Source: Chryseobacterium sp. FH2
GTDB lineage: Bacteria > Bacteroidota > Bacteroidia > Flavobacteriales > Weeksellaceae
Reading direction: 5' to 3'
Length of the DNA: 64,000 bases
Assembly: GCF_001045455.1 (NCBI RefSeq)
Contig: NZ_LFNE01000008.1
Location: 98,244-162,243 of the forward strand
Shown: positions 55,246-63,052 of the stretch, one piece after another
How the letters are laid out: every line of letters begins with the position of its first letter
Numbering within the stretch: the stretch's first letter is position 1
Made by a program: the position numbers and the translations under genes
The notes under the pieces: model-generated
The model's database searches: none
What the model was told of the DNA's origin: nothing
The model's input: only the letters and a program-made list of their open reading frames with translations

Positions 55246-55309
55246 AAAAGAAAAGTAATATTTACAATTGCCAACTTTGTTTGGCAATTGTAAATATTAC
55301 TTTTCTTTT
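55246..55309. repeat. Perfect 29-bp inverted repeat
   Basis: Arms 55246-55274 and 55281-55309 are exact complements, with the 6-base loop CTTTGT. It touches the primase relic start codon (55243-55245) and precedes an XRE regulator by 84 bases. Possible mobile-element end, terminator or regulatory cruciform. Confidence 0.85.
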
Positions 55310-55393
55310 AGACAACAAAAACACATTTCTTTTGTCAAACTATTTTATCTAAATTTGCTCATAATTGCTATTTTAACTTAATATTCGTCAAGT

Positions 55394-55687
55394 ATGTTGA
55401 ACATTGGAGAACGCATGATACAGCTTCGCAAACAGTTTAATCTTTCGCAGGAAGATTTTGCCAAAAGGATTGAAGTTTCCAGAACGATCATCGGGAACTA
55501 CGAGCGTAATGCAAATACTCCTTCGATTGAAGTGTTGATGAAAATGGCTAAAACATTTGATGTAACGGTAGATTATTTGATCGGAGGGGGTGAGGTTTTT
55601 TCTTACGATAAAGAAGTAATGAAGCACATCGAAGATATCGACAAGCTCGATCGTAATCAAAGGACACCTGTTATTTCTCGTAGATAG
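55394..55687 (+). CDS. XRE-family regulator, C-terminus frameshifted
   Basis: 97 residues as read. HTH_3 domain (5-63) with L-S-Q-E-D-F-A-K-R-I-E-V-S-R-T-I-I-G-N-Y-E-R-N, then a linker. At about 55655-55668 the frame goes wrong: the ORF ends P-V-I-S-R-R, while the +1 frame continues L-F-L-V-D-S-I-I-Q-N-F-K-T-K-Q-A-F-A-K to TAA 55728-55730, a natural-looking helix. The DNA-binding domain is intact, so it may still bind DNA. Preceded by TAAATTTG. Confidence 0.75.
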   Translation: MLNIGERMIQLRKQFNLSQEDFAKRIEVSRTIIGNYERNANTPSIEVLMKMAKTFDVTVDYLIGGGEVFSYDKEVMKHIEDIDKLDRNQRTPVISRR

Positions 55688-55730
55688 CATTATCCAAAAT
55701 TTTAAAACTAAACAAGCGTTTGCTAAATAA

Positions 55731-55766
55731 CACAAAACCCACTGCAAAGCGGTGGGTTCTTTTTTT
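55731..55766 (+). terminator. Terminator after the XRE gene
   Basis: AACCCACTGC / GCGGTGGGTT hairpin with a T-run, two or three bases after the restored stop. Near-identical hairpins lie at 59165 and 59671. Confidence 0.75.
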
Positions 55767-55816
55767 ATTTGCTACACCATACAATCGTGCGGTAGCATTT
55801 TTTTACTTATAGTTGA

Positions 55817-56209
55817 TTACAGAATTTGCGGAAAGGAACTTAAAAAATCTTTTATATTTTCATTTTTAGTATAAAATTCAAAAGATAAATTATATAAATA
55901 CCCTATATCACGAACTTGTCCATTAATACATATTTCGTCATTGTTTCCTATTTCAAAGTCTAAAGAAAAACGTTTATCCAAATCCTCATAAGCAAAACGG
56001 AAGATATTTTTATTGAATAAATTATTTAATCCTTTTTGAATATAATCTATATCTATTTTTTCTAAACTTAACTTTTCAACAGTCACTAAATTTACAATCC
56101 TTACTTCTACTTTTGTAGCTAAAAACAAAGGATTAATGTTGTCTTCAGATTCTTTCTTAAATGGATGAAATAAGATGTAAGAATCATTATTTATACTTGA
56201 AATTTTCAT
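55817..56209 (-). CDS. Candidate immunity protein of cassette E
   Basis: 130 residues, no signal peptide or membrane helix, acidic, so cytosolic. No family recognised. It lies 10 bases after the broken RHS toxin tip on the same strand, the place of an immunity gene in RHS cassettes. The toxin is a pseudogene, so this would be an orphan immunity gene; it may still protect against related toxins from neighbours. Confidence 0.65.
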   Translation of the reverse strand: MKISSINNDSYILFHPFKKESEDNINPLFLATKVEVRIVNLVTVEKLSLEKIDIDYIQKGLNNLFNKNIFRFAYEDLDKRFSLDFEIGNNDEICINGQVRDIGYLYNLSFEFYTKNENIKDFLSSFPQIL

Positions 56210-56219
56210 AAATAAAAAA

Positions 56220-57172
56220 TTATAATTTTGTTTTACTAAGAGGTCTAAATGCTTTGTGAAAAATTACATTTTCAGGACTAATACCTATTTCATAATTACC
56301 TTGATATAAACTTCTTGATGATTTCATTGTTTCAGATAATTCATAGAAAGAAGAACCATCTACAAGTCTTTGAGTCCAAGTTCCCTCTTCCATGATTTTG
56401 GGAATTAACGCATTATCGAATGCATGAAACATATCTGTTTGACCAGCTAACCTAGAATGTAAAATAGGATTTCCATAAGGAATAGACTTAAAACTTGTTT
56501 GGACTCCTACACCTCCTAATCCATCTCCTGTAACCTAACCTGTTGTAGATAAAGATAATCCACCCGTAATTCCTACTGCACCTAATGCTGCTTCCACAGC
56601 AATTCCAGATGCAGCCATTTGCATACCGATTAATCCATTGTAAGCTAATTGTGAAGAAGGATTAGCAAAAGGATTATCAGGATTAGCTCTAATATATGAA
56701 CCATCGTCATTTCCAAAAGCCATTGCACTCATTGCTGGTGCATTATCTCCGCCCTGAATTAATGGGGTCAAGATTTGTACCGATTCCAATATTCGTTATA
56801 TTAAAAGAAGTATTTGTAAATGAAGCATCCGGATTTAAGTTTACATAAGAACCATCTGCTGCTGAATAAGTTCCGCTTTTCCCTAAATAGGTTTCGTTTG
56901 CTCCTGCTGTTGCTTGGCTTACTGCGTTATTATTCCAGTAAACCTGATTAGTTTGTCTGTACCCAATCTGTTCCCTGTCTTCCATCAGGGTCAATAAATC
57001 GTAATGGATTATTAAAAGCATAGTTATAAGGCGACCAACGTCTTGAAGTTTCCGCCAGCGGATCCACCATGTCCCATCTACCTAAATCTGGCATATAGAA
57101 TCTTGCTCCATAATCATACATTCCCGTCTCCTGCAACTCCTTGCCGTTGTACTTATATTGATAAGTAACCTC
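56220..57172 (-). pseudogene. RHS core stub plus toxin tip, three frameshifts (cassette E)
   Basis: Minus-strand reading: [16 protein letters not shown] and [14 protein letters not shown], then D-P-D-G, a shift into a Gly/Asn-rich stretch, a second shift near 56760 into D-N-A-P-A-M-S-A-M-A, and a third near 56535 into G-L-G-G-V-G-V-Q-T-S. The last frame ends with the tip M-F-H-A-F-D-N-A-L-I-P-K-I and R-L-V-D-G-S-S. No start codon or upstream RHS repeats. The tip differs from the JAB tips; activity unknown. Confidence 0.8.
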
Positions 57173-57228
57173 GCAAATTGCGAGTTTTTTTTATCTACCA
57201 TATTATACAATCGTGGTAGCGAGAAGGA

Positions 57229-57894
57229 TTATTTAGGATGTGTATGAAACTTATATTCCGAATTCTTTTTACTTGTTGCTTTATATTTTGTTTGACTAAC
57301 TGGAATTTCTTTTACATCTAACCTATACCAAACTTTCACAAAGGTTTTTAAATCAAACGTATTGACTCGGACTGGAATAAACTCGTTGTTTTTTTTGTCA
57401 AAACTGATAGCATTTTCTGGATAGTCTTCTGTAAATTCGTTTCCTTTATTAAAAGTAAAATATTCCGATCTAATTATATTTTTTTTGTTAATCTGGATTT
57501 CATTGGATAATTTTTTCATTTGATCAATATCAAAATATTCTAAACTACCACGAAACACCAATACTATCTGTGAGGAATAATTATAAAACATCCACTTATT
57601 GTACTGATCTTCATGAAAAATAAATTGCCCCTGTTCATTTAAAACTCCCCATGACAAGGGAATACTGGTTGAATAATTAAATCCTAACATTTCTCTTTCT
57701 ACAACCTTTTCTATATCAAAAGTTATAAAAATAACTTTATTCTTTATTTCCATAGGAATAAACTTGGTTTCATTTAAATATTCAATACTTCGCTGTATTT
57801 CTTTTTTAACACCATTATCTTTTATAAATGATAATCTGTCTTGAGCAAAAAAGAGGTTGCTGATTAATAACAGCCCTAAAAAAAAGATTCGCAT
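57229..57894 (-). CDS. Exported candidate immunity protein of JAB cassette D
   Basis: 221 residues. Signal peptide about 1-17 (ending L-F-F-A-Q), then Q-D-R-L-S-F-I-K-D-N-G, a central beta-rich body, F-I-P-V-R-V-N-T-F-D-L-K-T-F near the end and a terminal H-T-H-P-K. A paralogue of the 60884 gene with the same motifs. It starts 4 bases after the JAB tip stop, as expected for immunity. The signal peptide places it in the periplasm. Function is inferred from position. Confidence 0.7.
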   Translation of the reverse strand: MRIFFLGLLLISNLFFAQDRLSFIKDNGVKKEIQRSIEYLNETKFIPMEIKNKVIFITFDIEKVVEREMLGFNYSTSIPLSWGVLNEQGQFIFHEDQYNKWMFYNYSSQIVLVFRGSLEYFDIDQMKKLSNEIQINKKNIIRSEYFTFNKGNEFTEDYPENAISFDKKNNEFIPVRVNTFDLKTFVKVWYRLDVKEIPVSQTKYKATSKKNSEYKFHTHPK

Positions 57895-57898
57895 ATTT

Positions 57899-59149
57899 TT
57901 AAGGAATTAAGTTAGGTAGTTTTATTGATCTATAATTTGATTTTGGAGTGGCAATATTCTTACCAGTTTTTTCATCTTTCCTTAACCAGTATGGTACAAA
58001 ATAATTTTCTCTTTGTTTATCTCCATAGCCTGCACCTGTATAATAAATAAAATTGTAAATTCCAGGTTTTGATATGTTGTTATCGTGTGGCTGTGGCATT
58101 CTTGTGAATGGATGGGTATGTCCTGCATATAGAACATTGTCAAAGGTTAGTCCTTTCTCTCCGAAAGCCCAAGGTGCAGTCACTTTATCAGTAACCCCTG
58201 AAGTACCTACTAAATACTTATCAACCGTTCCTTTTCCTTTTGTATCAAAACCACCGATTGACCATTCTACATTTGTATTTTCAGCTCCAAATTGAAATAC
58301 TTTTCTGGCATCTGTTCCATTGGTTGTTGTCCCATATCTTTGCTTACCGTCAACATTGGTTTCAAGCTGACTAATAATTGTTGCATCTTTAGCTTCGGCT
58401 TTATTTACAGTAATACTTTTACCTGTATTTACATTTCCATTTTTATCACTGGCATATAAGGTATCTGATTTATCTTGTGTTTCTTTTATCAGTTTAACCT
58501 CCCCGTTTTTAAGTAATTGATAATCATTCTTTACTTCTCTTCCATCGGGGTCAATATTACTAATAGGATTATTCAAAACATAATTGTAAGAACTAAATGG
58601 TTGATACATTTCCGTCAGTGGATCAATTACGCTCCATCTTCCCAGATCAGGCATATACATCCTCGCTCCATAATCATACATCCCTGTCTCCTGAAGTTCT
58701 TTGCCATTATACTTATAATTAAAATAACTTCCCAACTGTGCGTAACCTGTTCCGCCTATGTGGTTTAATCCGAATGGATAATAATTGTTGGTATCCGTGG
58801 TTTCCTGAACGCCTTCGCTGTTTTTTCCAAAACTTACCCTTACATTTCCCAGGTGATCTCTGTACTGGTAAATATAATGGTTTTCCGTGAAACTGTAAAA
58901 TCCTTCTGCTGTAGGTACAAAATCAAGGTCCCATTGTAGGATGGTGGGCAGGGGATCAAATGTTTTGAAAGCCTGCTGCTCGAAAGCGACTTCTGTTTTA
59001 CACCCCAAACACGTAGAGGATTCGCGATAAGTATATTGAAAACCATCCAGGTAATCTGTTATGTTTTTCGTTACAGGAGAACCTTTTCCGCCTCCGCTGC
59101 TGTATGTTTTGCGAAGTTTTGTGCCGTCTGCACGGTTCTGTTTCCTCTT
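57899..59149 (-). CDS. RHS C-terminal fragment with JAB-like toxin tip (cassette D)
   Basis: Open frame from 59149 without a usable start (a TTG at 59008 is the first near-start), so 5'-truncated. Contains RHS motifs [50 protein letters not shown], then N-I-D-P-D-G where the variable tip begins. The tip has K-V-F-Q-F-G-A-E-N-T-N-V-E-W, G-H-T-H-P-F-T-R-M-P-Q-P-H-D and ends in I-K-L-P-N-L-I-P. H-T-H-P fits a JAB/JAMM-like metalloprotease toxin (Toxin-JAB1). Confidence 0.78.
   Translation of the reverse strand, partial: KRKQNRADGTKLRKTYSSGGGKGSPVTKNITDYLDGFQYTYRESSTCLGCKTEVAFEQQAFKTFDPLPTILQWDLDFVPTAEGFYSFTENHYIYQYRDHLGNVRVSFGKNSEGVQETTDTNNYYPFGLNHIGGTGYAQLGSYFNYKYNGKELQETGMYDYGARMYMPDLGRWSVIDPLTEMYQPFSSYNYVLNNPISNIDPDGREVKNDYQLLKNGEVKLIKETQDKSDTLYASDKNGNVNTGKSITVNKAEAKDATIISQLETNVDGKQRYGTTTNGTDARKVFQFGAENTNVEWSIGGFDTKGKGTVDKYLVGTSGVTDKVTAPWAFGEKGLTFDNVLYAGHTHPFTRMPQPHDNNISKPGIYNFIYYTGAGYGDKQRENYFVPYWLRKDEKTGKNIATPKSNYRSIKLPNLIP
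58634..58798. repeat. RHS-core direct repeat, copy in cassette D
   Basis: 165 bases nearly identical to 63836-64000 and encoding the same segment from T-N-N-Y-Y-P-F-G to G-R-W. Shorter copies (about 80 bases) of the last part lie at 57074-57152, 60784-60863 and 62351-62430, all in the same orientation. Confidence 0.85.
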
Positions 59150-59164
59150 CTACAAAACGAAACA

Positions 59165-59206
59165 AAATATAACCCACCCTAATTGCGGTGGGTAATTTTT
59201 ATTTGC
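59165..59206. terminator. Hairpin of the AACCCACC type with TTTTTATTTGCTACA tail
   Basis: AACCCACCCTAATTGCGGTGGGT-type hairpin and T-run. The tail TTTTTATTTGCTACA recurs after the terminator at 55731. Confidence 0.6.
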
Positions 59207-59242
59207 TACAAAGTCGGGGGAGACTTTGCGTTGCGGGGGAAA

Positions 59243-59386
59243 TTACTCATATTCACATTTATAAGAGTCTTTATCATTAACAACAAACGCTAAAACTATT
59301 TTGCTATTTGAGAAAGTAATAATCTGTGTGTATTTATTTGCACTTAACCCTAAAGCGAGATTTAATTTACTTCTTGAGTGCCATTC
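59243..59386 (-). pseudogene. C-terminal fragment of a lost cassette protein
   Basis: Open minus-strand frame without start: S-K-L-N-L-A-L-G-L-S-A-N-K-Y-T, Q-I-I-T-F-S-N-S-K-I-V-L-A-F-V-V-N-D-K-D-S-Y-K, ending C-E-Y-E-stop. It looks like the end of a small immunity-like protein, cut off where the XRE relic on the other strand begins (about 59385). Confidence 0.5.
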
Positions 59387-59667
59387 CTAATTATAATAGA
59401 ATGGAAAAAGGAGAACGGGAGATTCCTGTAAAAGTGCTGGAAAAATTAGCCGATTTGTACAAAATGAAGATTGATGAGATTATTCATTTTGAAGAGGGCA
59501 AAAAAGCTCCTAAAGAAGTACAGATAGAAGATAAGGAGCTCGTAGAACAGGTTAAAACTAATACAGGAACTGGAACCTGATGAAAAATCTATGATTTTTA
59601 AAATGATTGATACTTTTATCAACCAGAAAAAATTTAAGGATTTTATAAAGCAAAATGTTGCGCTATA
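59380..59667 (+). pseudogene. XRE regulator relic, N-terminus lost and C-terminus frameshifted
   Basis: The surviving part reads N-Y-N-R-M-E-K-G-E-R-E-I-P-V, V-L-E-K-L-A-D-L-Y-K-M-K-I-D, typical of the third and fourth HTH_3 helices. At AAAA 59554-59557 one extra base shifts the frame: it should continue Q-V-K-L-I-Q-E-L-E-P-D-E-K-S-M-I-F-K-M-I to TAA 59665-59667. The first two helices, with half of the DNA-reading motif, are gone. It points against the toxin cassettes, like the XRE gene at 55394. Confidence 0.7.
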
Positions 59668-59670
59668 AAA

Positions 59671-59704
59671 CACAAAACCCACCGCTTTGCGGTGGGTTCT
59701 TTAT
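59671..59704 (+). terminator. Terminator after the XRE relic
   Basis: Perfect hairpin AACCCACCGC-TTT-GCGGTGGGTT followed by TCTTTAT, close in sequence to those at 55731 and 59165. Confidence 0.75.
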
Positions 59705-59717
59705 ACTTGCTCGCGGA

Positions 59718-60023
59718 TTACAAATCCGCAAGATCGGGTTTTATAACAAAAAACTCATCAATAAAATTTTTACCTTCATCTAAATACAAAACATAAGAAC
59801 CTATGCTTTTCCTTTTACACTCTATACTTATTTCAATCTTATAACTATTCTTAAATAGTTCATTCTTGTCATATAAAACATAAGAAATATTCTTGTTTAT
59901 TAGTTTTATATTTTCATTTTCACAAGACTCTTTTAACTCTTGTAAAACTTCTTCATCTTTTAAAATATTATTTATATACTCTAAAGAAAGTTTGAATAAA
60001 TCTTCTATATTTCTATTTAACAT
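59718..60023 (-). CDS. Candidate immunity protein of cassette C
   Basis: 101 residues, acidic, no signal peptide, helical N-terminus (L-F-K-L-S-L-E-Y-I-N-N-I-L) then short strands. No family recognised. It lies 11 bases after the toxin tip of the 60035 gene on the same strand, the immunity position. Cytosolic, as expected if that toxin acts in the cytosol. Confidence 0.65.
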   Translation of the reverse strand: MLNRNIEDLFKLSLEYINNILKDEEVLQELKESCENENIKLINKNISYVLYDKNELFKNSYKIEISIECKRKSIGSYVLYLDEGKNFIDEFFVIKPDLADL

Positions 60024-60034
60024 TTTTATTAATA

Positions 60035-60670
60035 TTAGTGCCCCATAACTTTTTCAAAAACAATATGACCATTTGGATTACCATAAATCCTAATGTCACC
60101 CCCTTTACCTAAAATTTTAACTTTATATTGATATCCTGTCTGAGCAGCCTCTGTTGCAGTTAATTTTATTATTTCTTGTTGTCCTGTAGGAGCAACTATT
60201 CCTTTACTAATAGCATTTTTAATTTTTGCTTGTATTGAAGTATCTAAAGAATTAAAAACTTTACTGATTACCCAACCGGAAGTGTTTTTACCGACACCCA
60301 TTTTAGCAATATTACCAATTTTTCCTTTCTTTAAATTAACTAATAAAATTGCTGTAGCTATTATAGCTTCTTCTTTGTCTTCACTATCTCCAATTGATTT
60401 TAAATTTTCCCACGTATCCGCTAAATTACTTGGCACATCTTTAATTTGTTTCCACATAACATTGAGACTGCCCATTACACCATTTGCTTTTCCATATCTC
60501 GCATCTAACATTGTTTGTTCTGCTGGAGTTACAGGTCTTATAGGAGTCATGATTTCTGCGATTTTGTTAAAGTCAAAATTCGCAGATTTTTTATGACTTG
60601 TTATAACAACCTCTTGTATAAGCTGTCCTCCTTTAGGACCATAAGTTGCATTTGGATCGGGTTTGGGCAA
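60035..60670 (-). CDS. RHS-derived toxin tip (cassette C), 5'-truncated
   Basis: 211 residues in the surviving frame, opening in the middle of the tip (near-start TTG 60670). It begins P-K-P-D-P-N-A-T-Y-G-P-K-G-G-Q and ends G-G-D-I-R-I-Y-G-N-P-N-G-H-I-V-F-E-K-V. This ending with conserved basic and His residues resembles small nuclease toxins at RHS/CdiA tips, but I cannot name the family. The preceding helix-rich part would be the pre-toxin linker. It cannot be translated as part of RHS because of the frameshifts upstream. Confidence 0.65.
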   Translation of the reverse strand: MPKPDPNATYGPKGGQLIQEVVITSHKKSANFDFNKIAEIMTPIRPVTPAEQTMLDARYGKANGVMGSLNVMWKQIKDVPSNLADTWENLKSIGDSEDKEEAIIATAILLVNLKKGKIGNIAKMGVGKNTSGWVISKVFNSLDTSIQAKIKNAISKGIVAPTGQQEIIKLTATEAAQTGYQYKVKILGKGGDIRIYGNPNGHIVFEKVMGH

Positions 60671-60867
60671 CTCTTACAAGGTTCTCCAATCATCCCCGTT
60701 GGGTCATTAAATCTAATCGGGTTTCCATAAACATAAGAATATGGACTGTAGCAAATTGTAATTCACTTAATGGATCTACCACACCCATCTCCCGATATCC
60801 GGCATATACATCCTCGCCCCATAATCATACATTTTGCTTTCCTGGAGCTCCTTACCGTTGTACTTGT
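60671..60867 (-). pseudogene. RHS core stub with several frameshifts (cassette C)
   Basis: Minus strand: [19 protein letters not shown] and P-D-I-G-R-W, one base lost, V-V-D-P-L-S-E-L-Q-F-A, a shift, Y-S-P-Y-S-Y-V-Y-G-N-P-I-R-F-N-D-P-T-G, and a third shift into the tip at 60670. Three lesions in 200 bases. Confidence 0.75.
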
Positions 60868-60883
60868 AATGTTAAAGAAATTT

Positions 60884-61573
60884 TTATTTGTTGTTGAGGT
60901 GCGTATGAAAATTATTTATAGTTTTTTTCTTCAACAATTTAGACTTTGCAGAATACTGTCTACTTTCACCAACTGGAATTTCATTTACATCTAATCCATA
61001 CCAAACTTCCATAAAAGTTTTTAAATCAAACGTATTAACTCGAACTGGAATAAATTTATTATCTTTCTTTTCCAAGGAAATAAAATTCTCAACTGCATCC
61101 AATGTAACTTCATTACCTTTTTCATATTTAAAATACTCTGACTTTGTAAAACTTTCTTCACTAATCTGAACTTTATTTGATAATTGTTTCATTAGATCTT
61201 GATCAAAAAATCTATCTCCTTTGAAAAACACAAATACAATGTTTTGAGAATAATTAAAGTATTTTATTTTGTTTTGAGAATCAGTTGTAAATTGTCCATC
61301 TGCGTTTAAAACAGAATATTTTGTTGGTAAATAAGTTGAATAATTAATACCCATAATTTCTGCTTGTGCTTCATCAAAAATATCATCAAAATCAAAAGTT
61401 ATAAAGACAACTTTATTTTTGATTTCTATGGGAATAATATTGGTCTTACTTAAATATTCTACACTTTTTTCAACTTCTTTTTGAACTTCATTATTTTTTA
61501 TAAATAACAACCTATCTTGTGCTGAAAAGAGTACGTTCACAAAAAGCAATATAGAAAAATATATAGTTCTCAT
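60884..61573 (-). CDS. Exported candidate immunity protein of JAB cassette B
   Basis: 229 residues. Signal peptide about 1-18 (ending L-F-S-A-Q) then Q-D-R-L-L-F-I-K-N-N, and late F-I-P-V-R-V-N-T-F-D-L-K-T-F-M-E-V-W-Y-G-L-D-V, closely matching the 57229 protein. ATG immediately follows the stop of the JAB tip with no base between. Same family beside the same toxin type twice, which is good evidence for a matched pair. Predicted periplasmic. Confidence 0.72.
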   Translation of the reverse strand: MRTIYFSILLFVNVLFSAQDRLLFIKNNEVQKEVEKSVEYLSKTNIIPIEIKNKVVFITFDFDDIFDEAQAEIMGINYSTYLPTKYSVLNADGQFTTDSQNKIKYFNYSQNIVFVFFKGDRFFDQDLMKQLSNKVQISEESFTKSEYFKYEKGNEVTLDAVENFISLEKKDNKFIPVRVNTFDLKTFMEVWYGLDVNEIPVGESRQYSAKSKLLKKKTINNFHTHLNNK

Positions 61574-62510
61574 TTATTTAATCAAATTAGGTAATTTAAC
61601 TTGCTGTCTTTGGTTTAGTTTTGGAGAAGCTATTGGTTTGCCATCTTTTCCCTGAATAATACTAAAAGGGACAAAATAATTTTCTCTTCCATCCCTATAA
61701 CCTGCTCCTGTATAGTATATAAAATTATATGCATCGGGATTGGATATTCCTACATCATGAGGTTGTGGCATTCTAGAATATGGATGAGTATGTCCAGAAT
61801 AAATATTATTCTCATAGGTAAGTCCTTTTTCTCTAAATTCCCGAGGTGCTTGCACTTTATCAGTAAGGTGGGTAGTTCCTACTAAAAACGTATTTTCTTT
61901 TCCTATTCTAAATCCTCCAATTGACCATTCTACACGACTATTATCCGCAGCAAATTGAAATACTTGTCTTGCATCTGTAAAATTATTTGTAGTTCCATGA
62001 CTTAATCCACTACTATCTTTGCCTGAAAGTTGACTAATTATAGTTCCATCTGAAGGACTGCTTTTATCCACTTTCACATAATCCTTGTTTTCTTTTCCTA
62101 TTCTTTCTGTTTCTTTCTGTGCGTTACCATTTGCATCTTTTACAGCATTTCCATTTGCATCGCTTTTTGCTTTGTAAAGTCTATCAAAATTATCATCTGT
62201 TTTCTGAATTAAACTAACATTTCCATTATCATCTATACCATAATCGTCGTAGTTCATTCCATTATCATCGACATAGAAAATCAGATTATTTCCGGACATA
62301 TGATAAGGAGACATTGGAAAGTATTTTTCCGCCAACGGGTCTATCATCCCCCCATCTTCCAATATCAGGCATATAGAAACGTGCCCCATAATCATACATT
62401 CCCGTCTCCTGCAGCTCCTTCCCATTATACTTATAATTATATGTAACTAAAATGTGAAACTTGTTATTATCTCCCACACGATAAAATCGTGCGGGAGCGA
62501 GGGGGAACAT
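61574..62510 (-). pseudogene. RHS stub with JAB-like toxin tip, one-base frameshift (cassette B)
   Basis: The stub frame (up to 62510) reads [19 protein letters not shown] and P-D-I-G-R-W-G; at a run of six G (62350-62355) the frame slips, and M-I-D-P-L-A-E-K-Y-F continues in the next frame down to 61574. With five G the frame would be whole. The tip has R-Q-V-F-Q-F-A-A-D-N-S-R-V-E-W, S-G-H-T-H-P-Y-S-R-M-P-Q-P-H-D and ends V-K-L-P-N-L-I-K, close to cassette D. An ATG at 62347 could allow separate translation of the tip. Confidence 0.75.
62479..62505. repeat. Hairpin between cassettes A and B
   Basis: CTCCCaCACGATAAAATCGTGcGGGAG: 11-12 paired bases, one A-C mismatch, small loop. It lies directly after the immunity gene of cassette A and before the RHS stub of cassette B; a probable terminator. 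Confidence 0.6.
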
Positions 62511-62512
62511 TA

Positions 62513-63049
62513 CTATTCATTATCTTCAAAATCTTGACTGAACTTTATTCCTTTTTTTAAAAGTAAATCTTTTATATATTTTGATTTTTGAAAAGGAGAT
62601 ATTCGAATAATTTCATTTTTTGAATTAAATGTGATAAGCCAATATTTAGAATCATAATCTATTATATTCTCTGCTTGATTTAAATTCTCAAATTTTGTCT
62701 CTTTAAATGAGTTTTTAAATATCTGTGATTTATTTTTTGACTCTTTTGATTCATCTATAATTAATCTATATCCATCAATAATATAAACTTTACTGTACTC
62801 AAATCCACTTAATAATTTTGGATTTACAAAAGACATTACAATATTGTAAGAATCCTTGTCATTCTCGCTATTATTAGCACCTAATATCAATATATTTTCT
62901 TTAGAATCAATCTTTACTTGTGAACTTCTATCTTCTATAAATGCTCTAACAATGGATTGGTAAACATCCTTCTTTTGTTGGGCATGAAAATTATTTTTGC
63001 AACTATTCGCTAAAATAATTATGCAAACTAATAAAAAATATTTTTTCAT
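62513..63049 (-). CDS. Lipoprotein, candidate immunity protein of JAB cassette A
   Basis: 178 residues. Lipobox L-A-N-S-C (Cys17), then a mixed alpha/beta body with no recognised family and no likeness to the immunity proteins of cassettes B and D. It starts 3 bases after the toxin stop. If immunity, it acts at a membrane facing the periplasm. An unrelated accessory lipoprotein is the alternative. Confidence 0.65.
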   Translation of the reverse strand: MKKYFLLVCIIILANSCKNNFHAQQKKDVYQSIVRAFIEDRSSQVKIDSKENILILGANNSENDKDSYNIVMSFVNPKLLSGFEYSKVYIIDGYRLIIDESKESKNKSQIFKNSFKETKFENLNQAENIIDYDSKYWLITFNSKNEIIRISPFQKSKYIKDLLLKKGIKFSQDFEDNE

Positions 63050-63052
63050 AAT

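Noticed and set aside
54950..55258. Plus-strand open frame of 102 codons
   Set aside because: The minus strand of the same DNA encodes the recognisable CHC2 primase relic; the plus frame is its shadow.
57170..57190. Plus-strand terminator-like CTCGCAAATTGCGAG plus T-run
   Set aside because: There is no plus-strand gene upstream that would use it; it lies at the border of a cassette stub and may be incidental.
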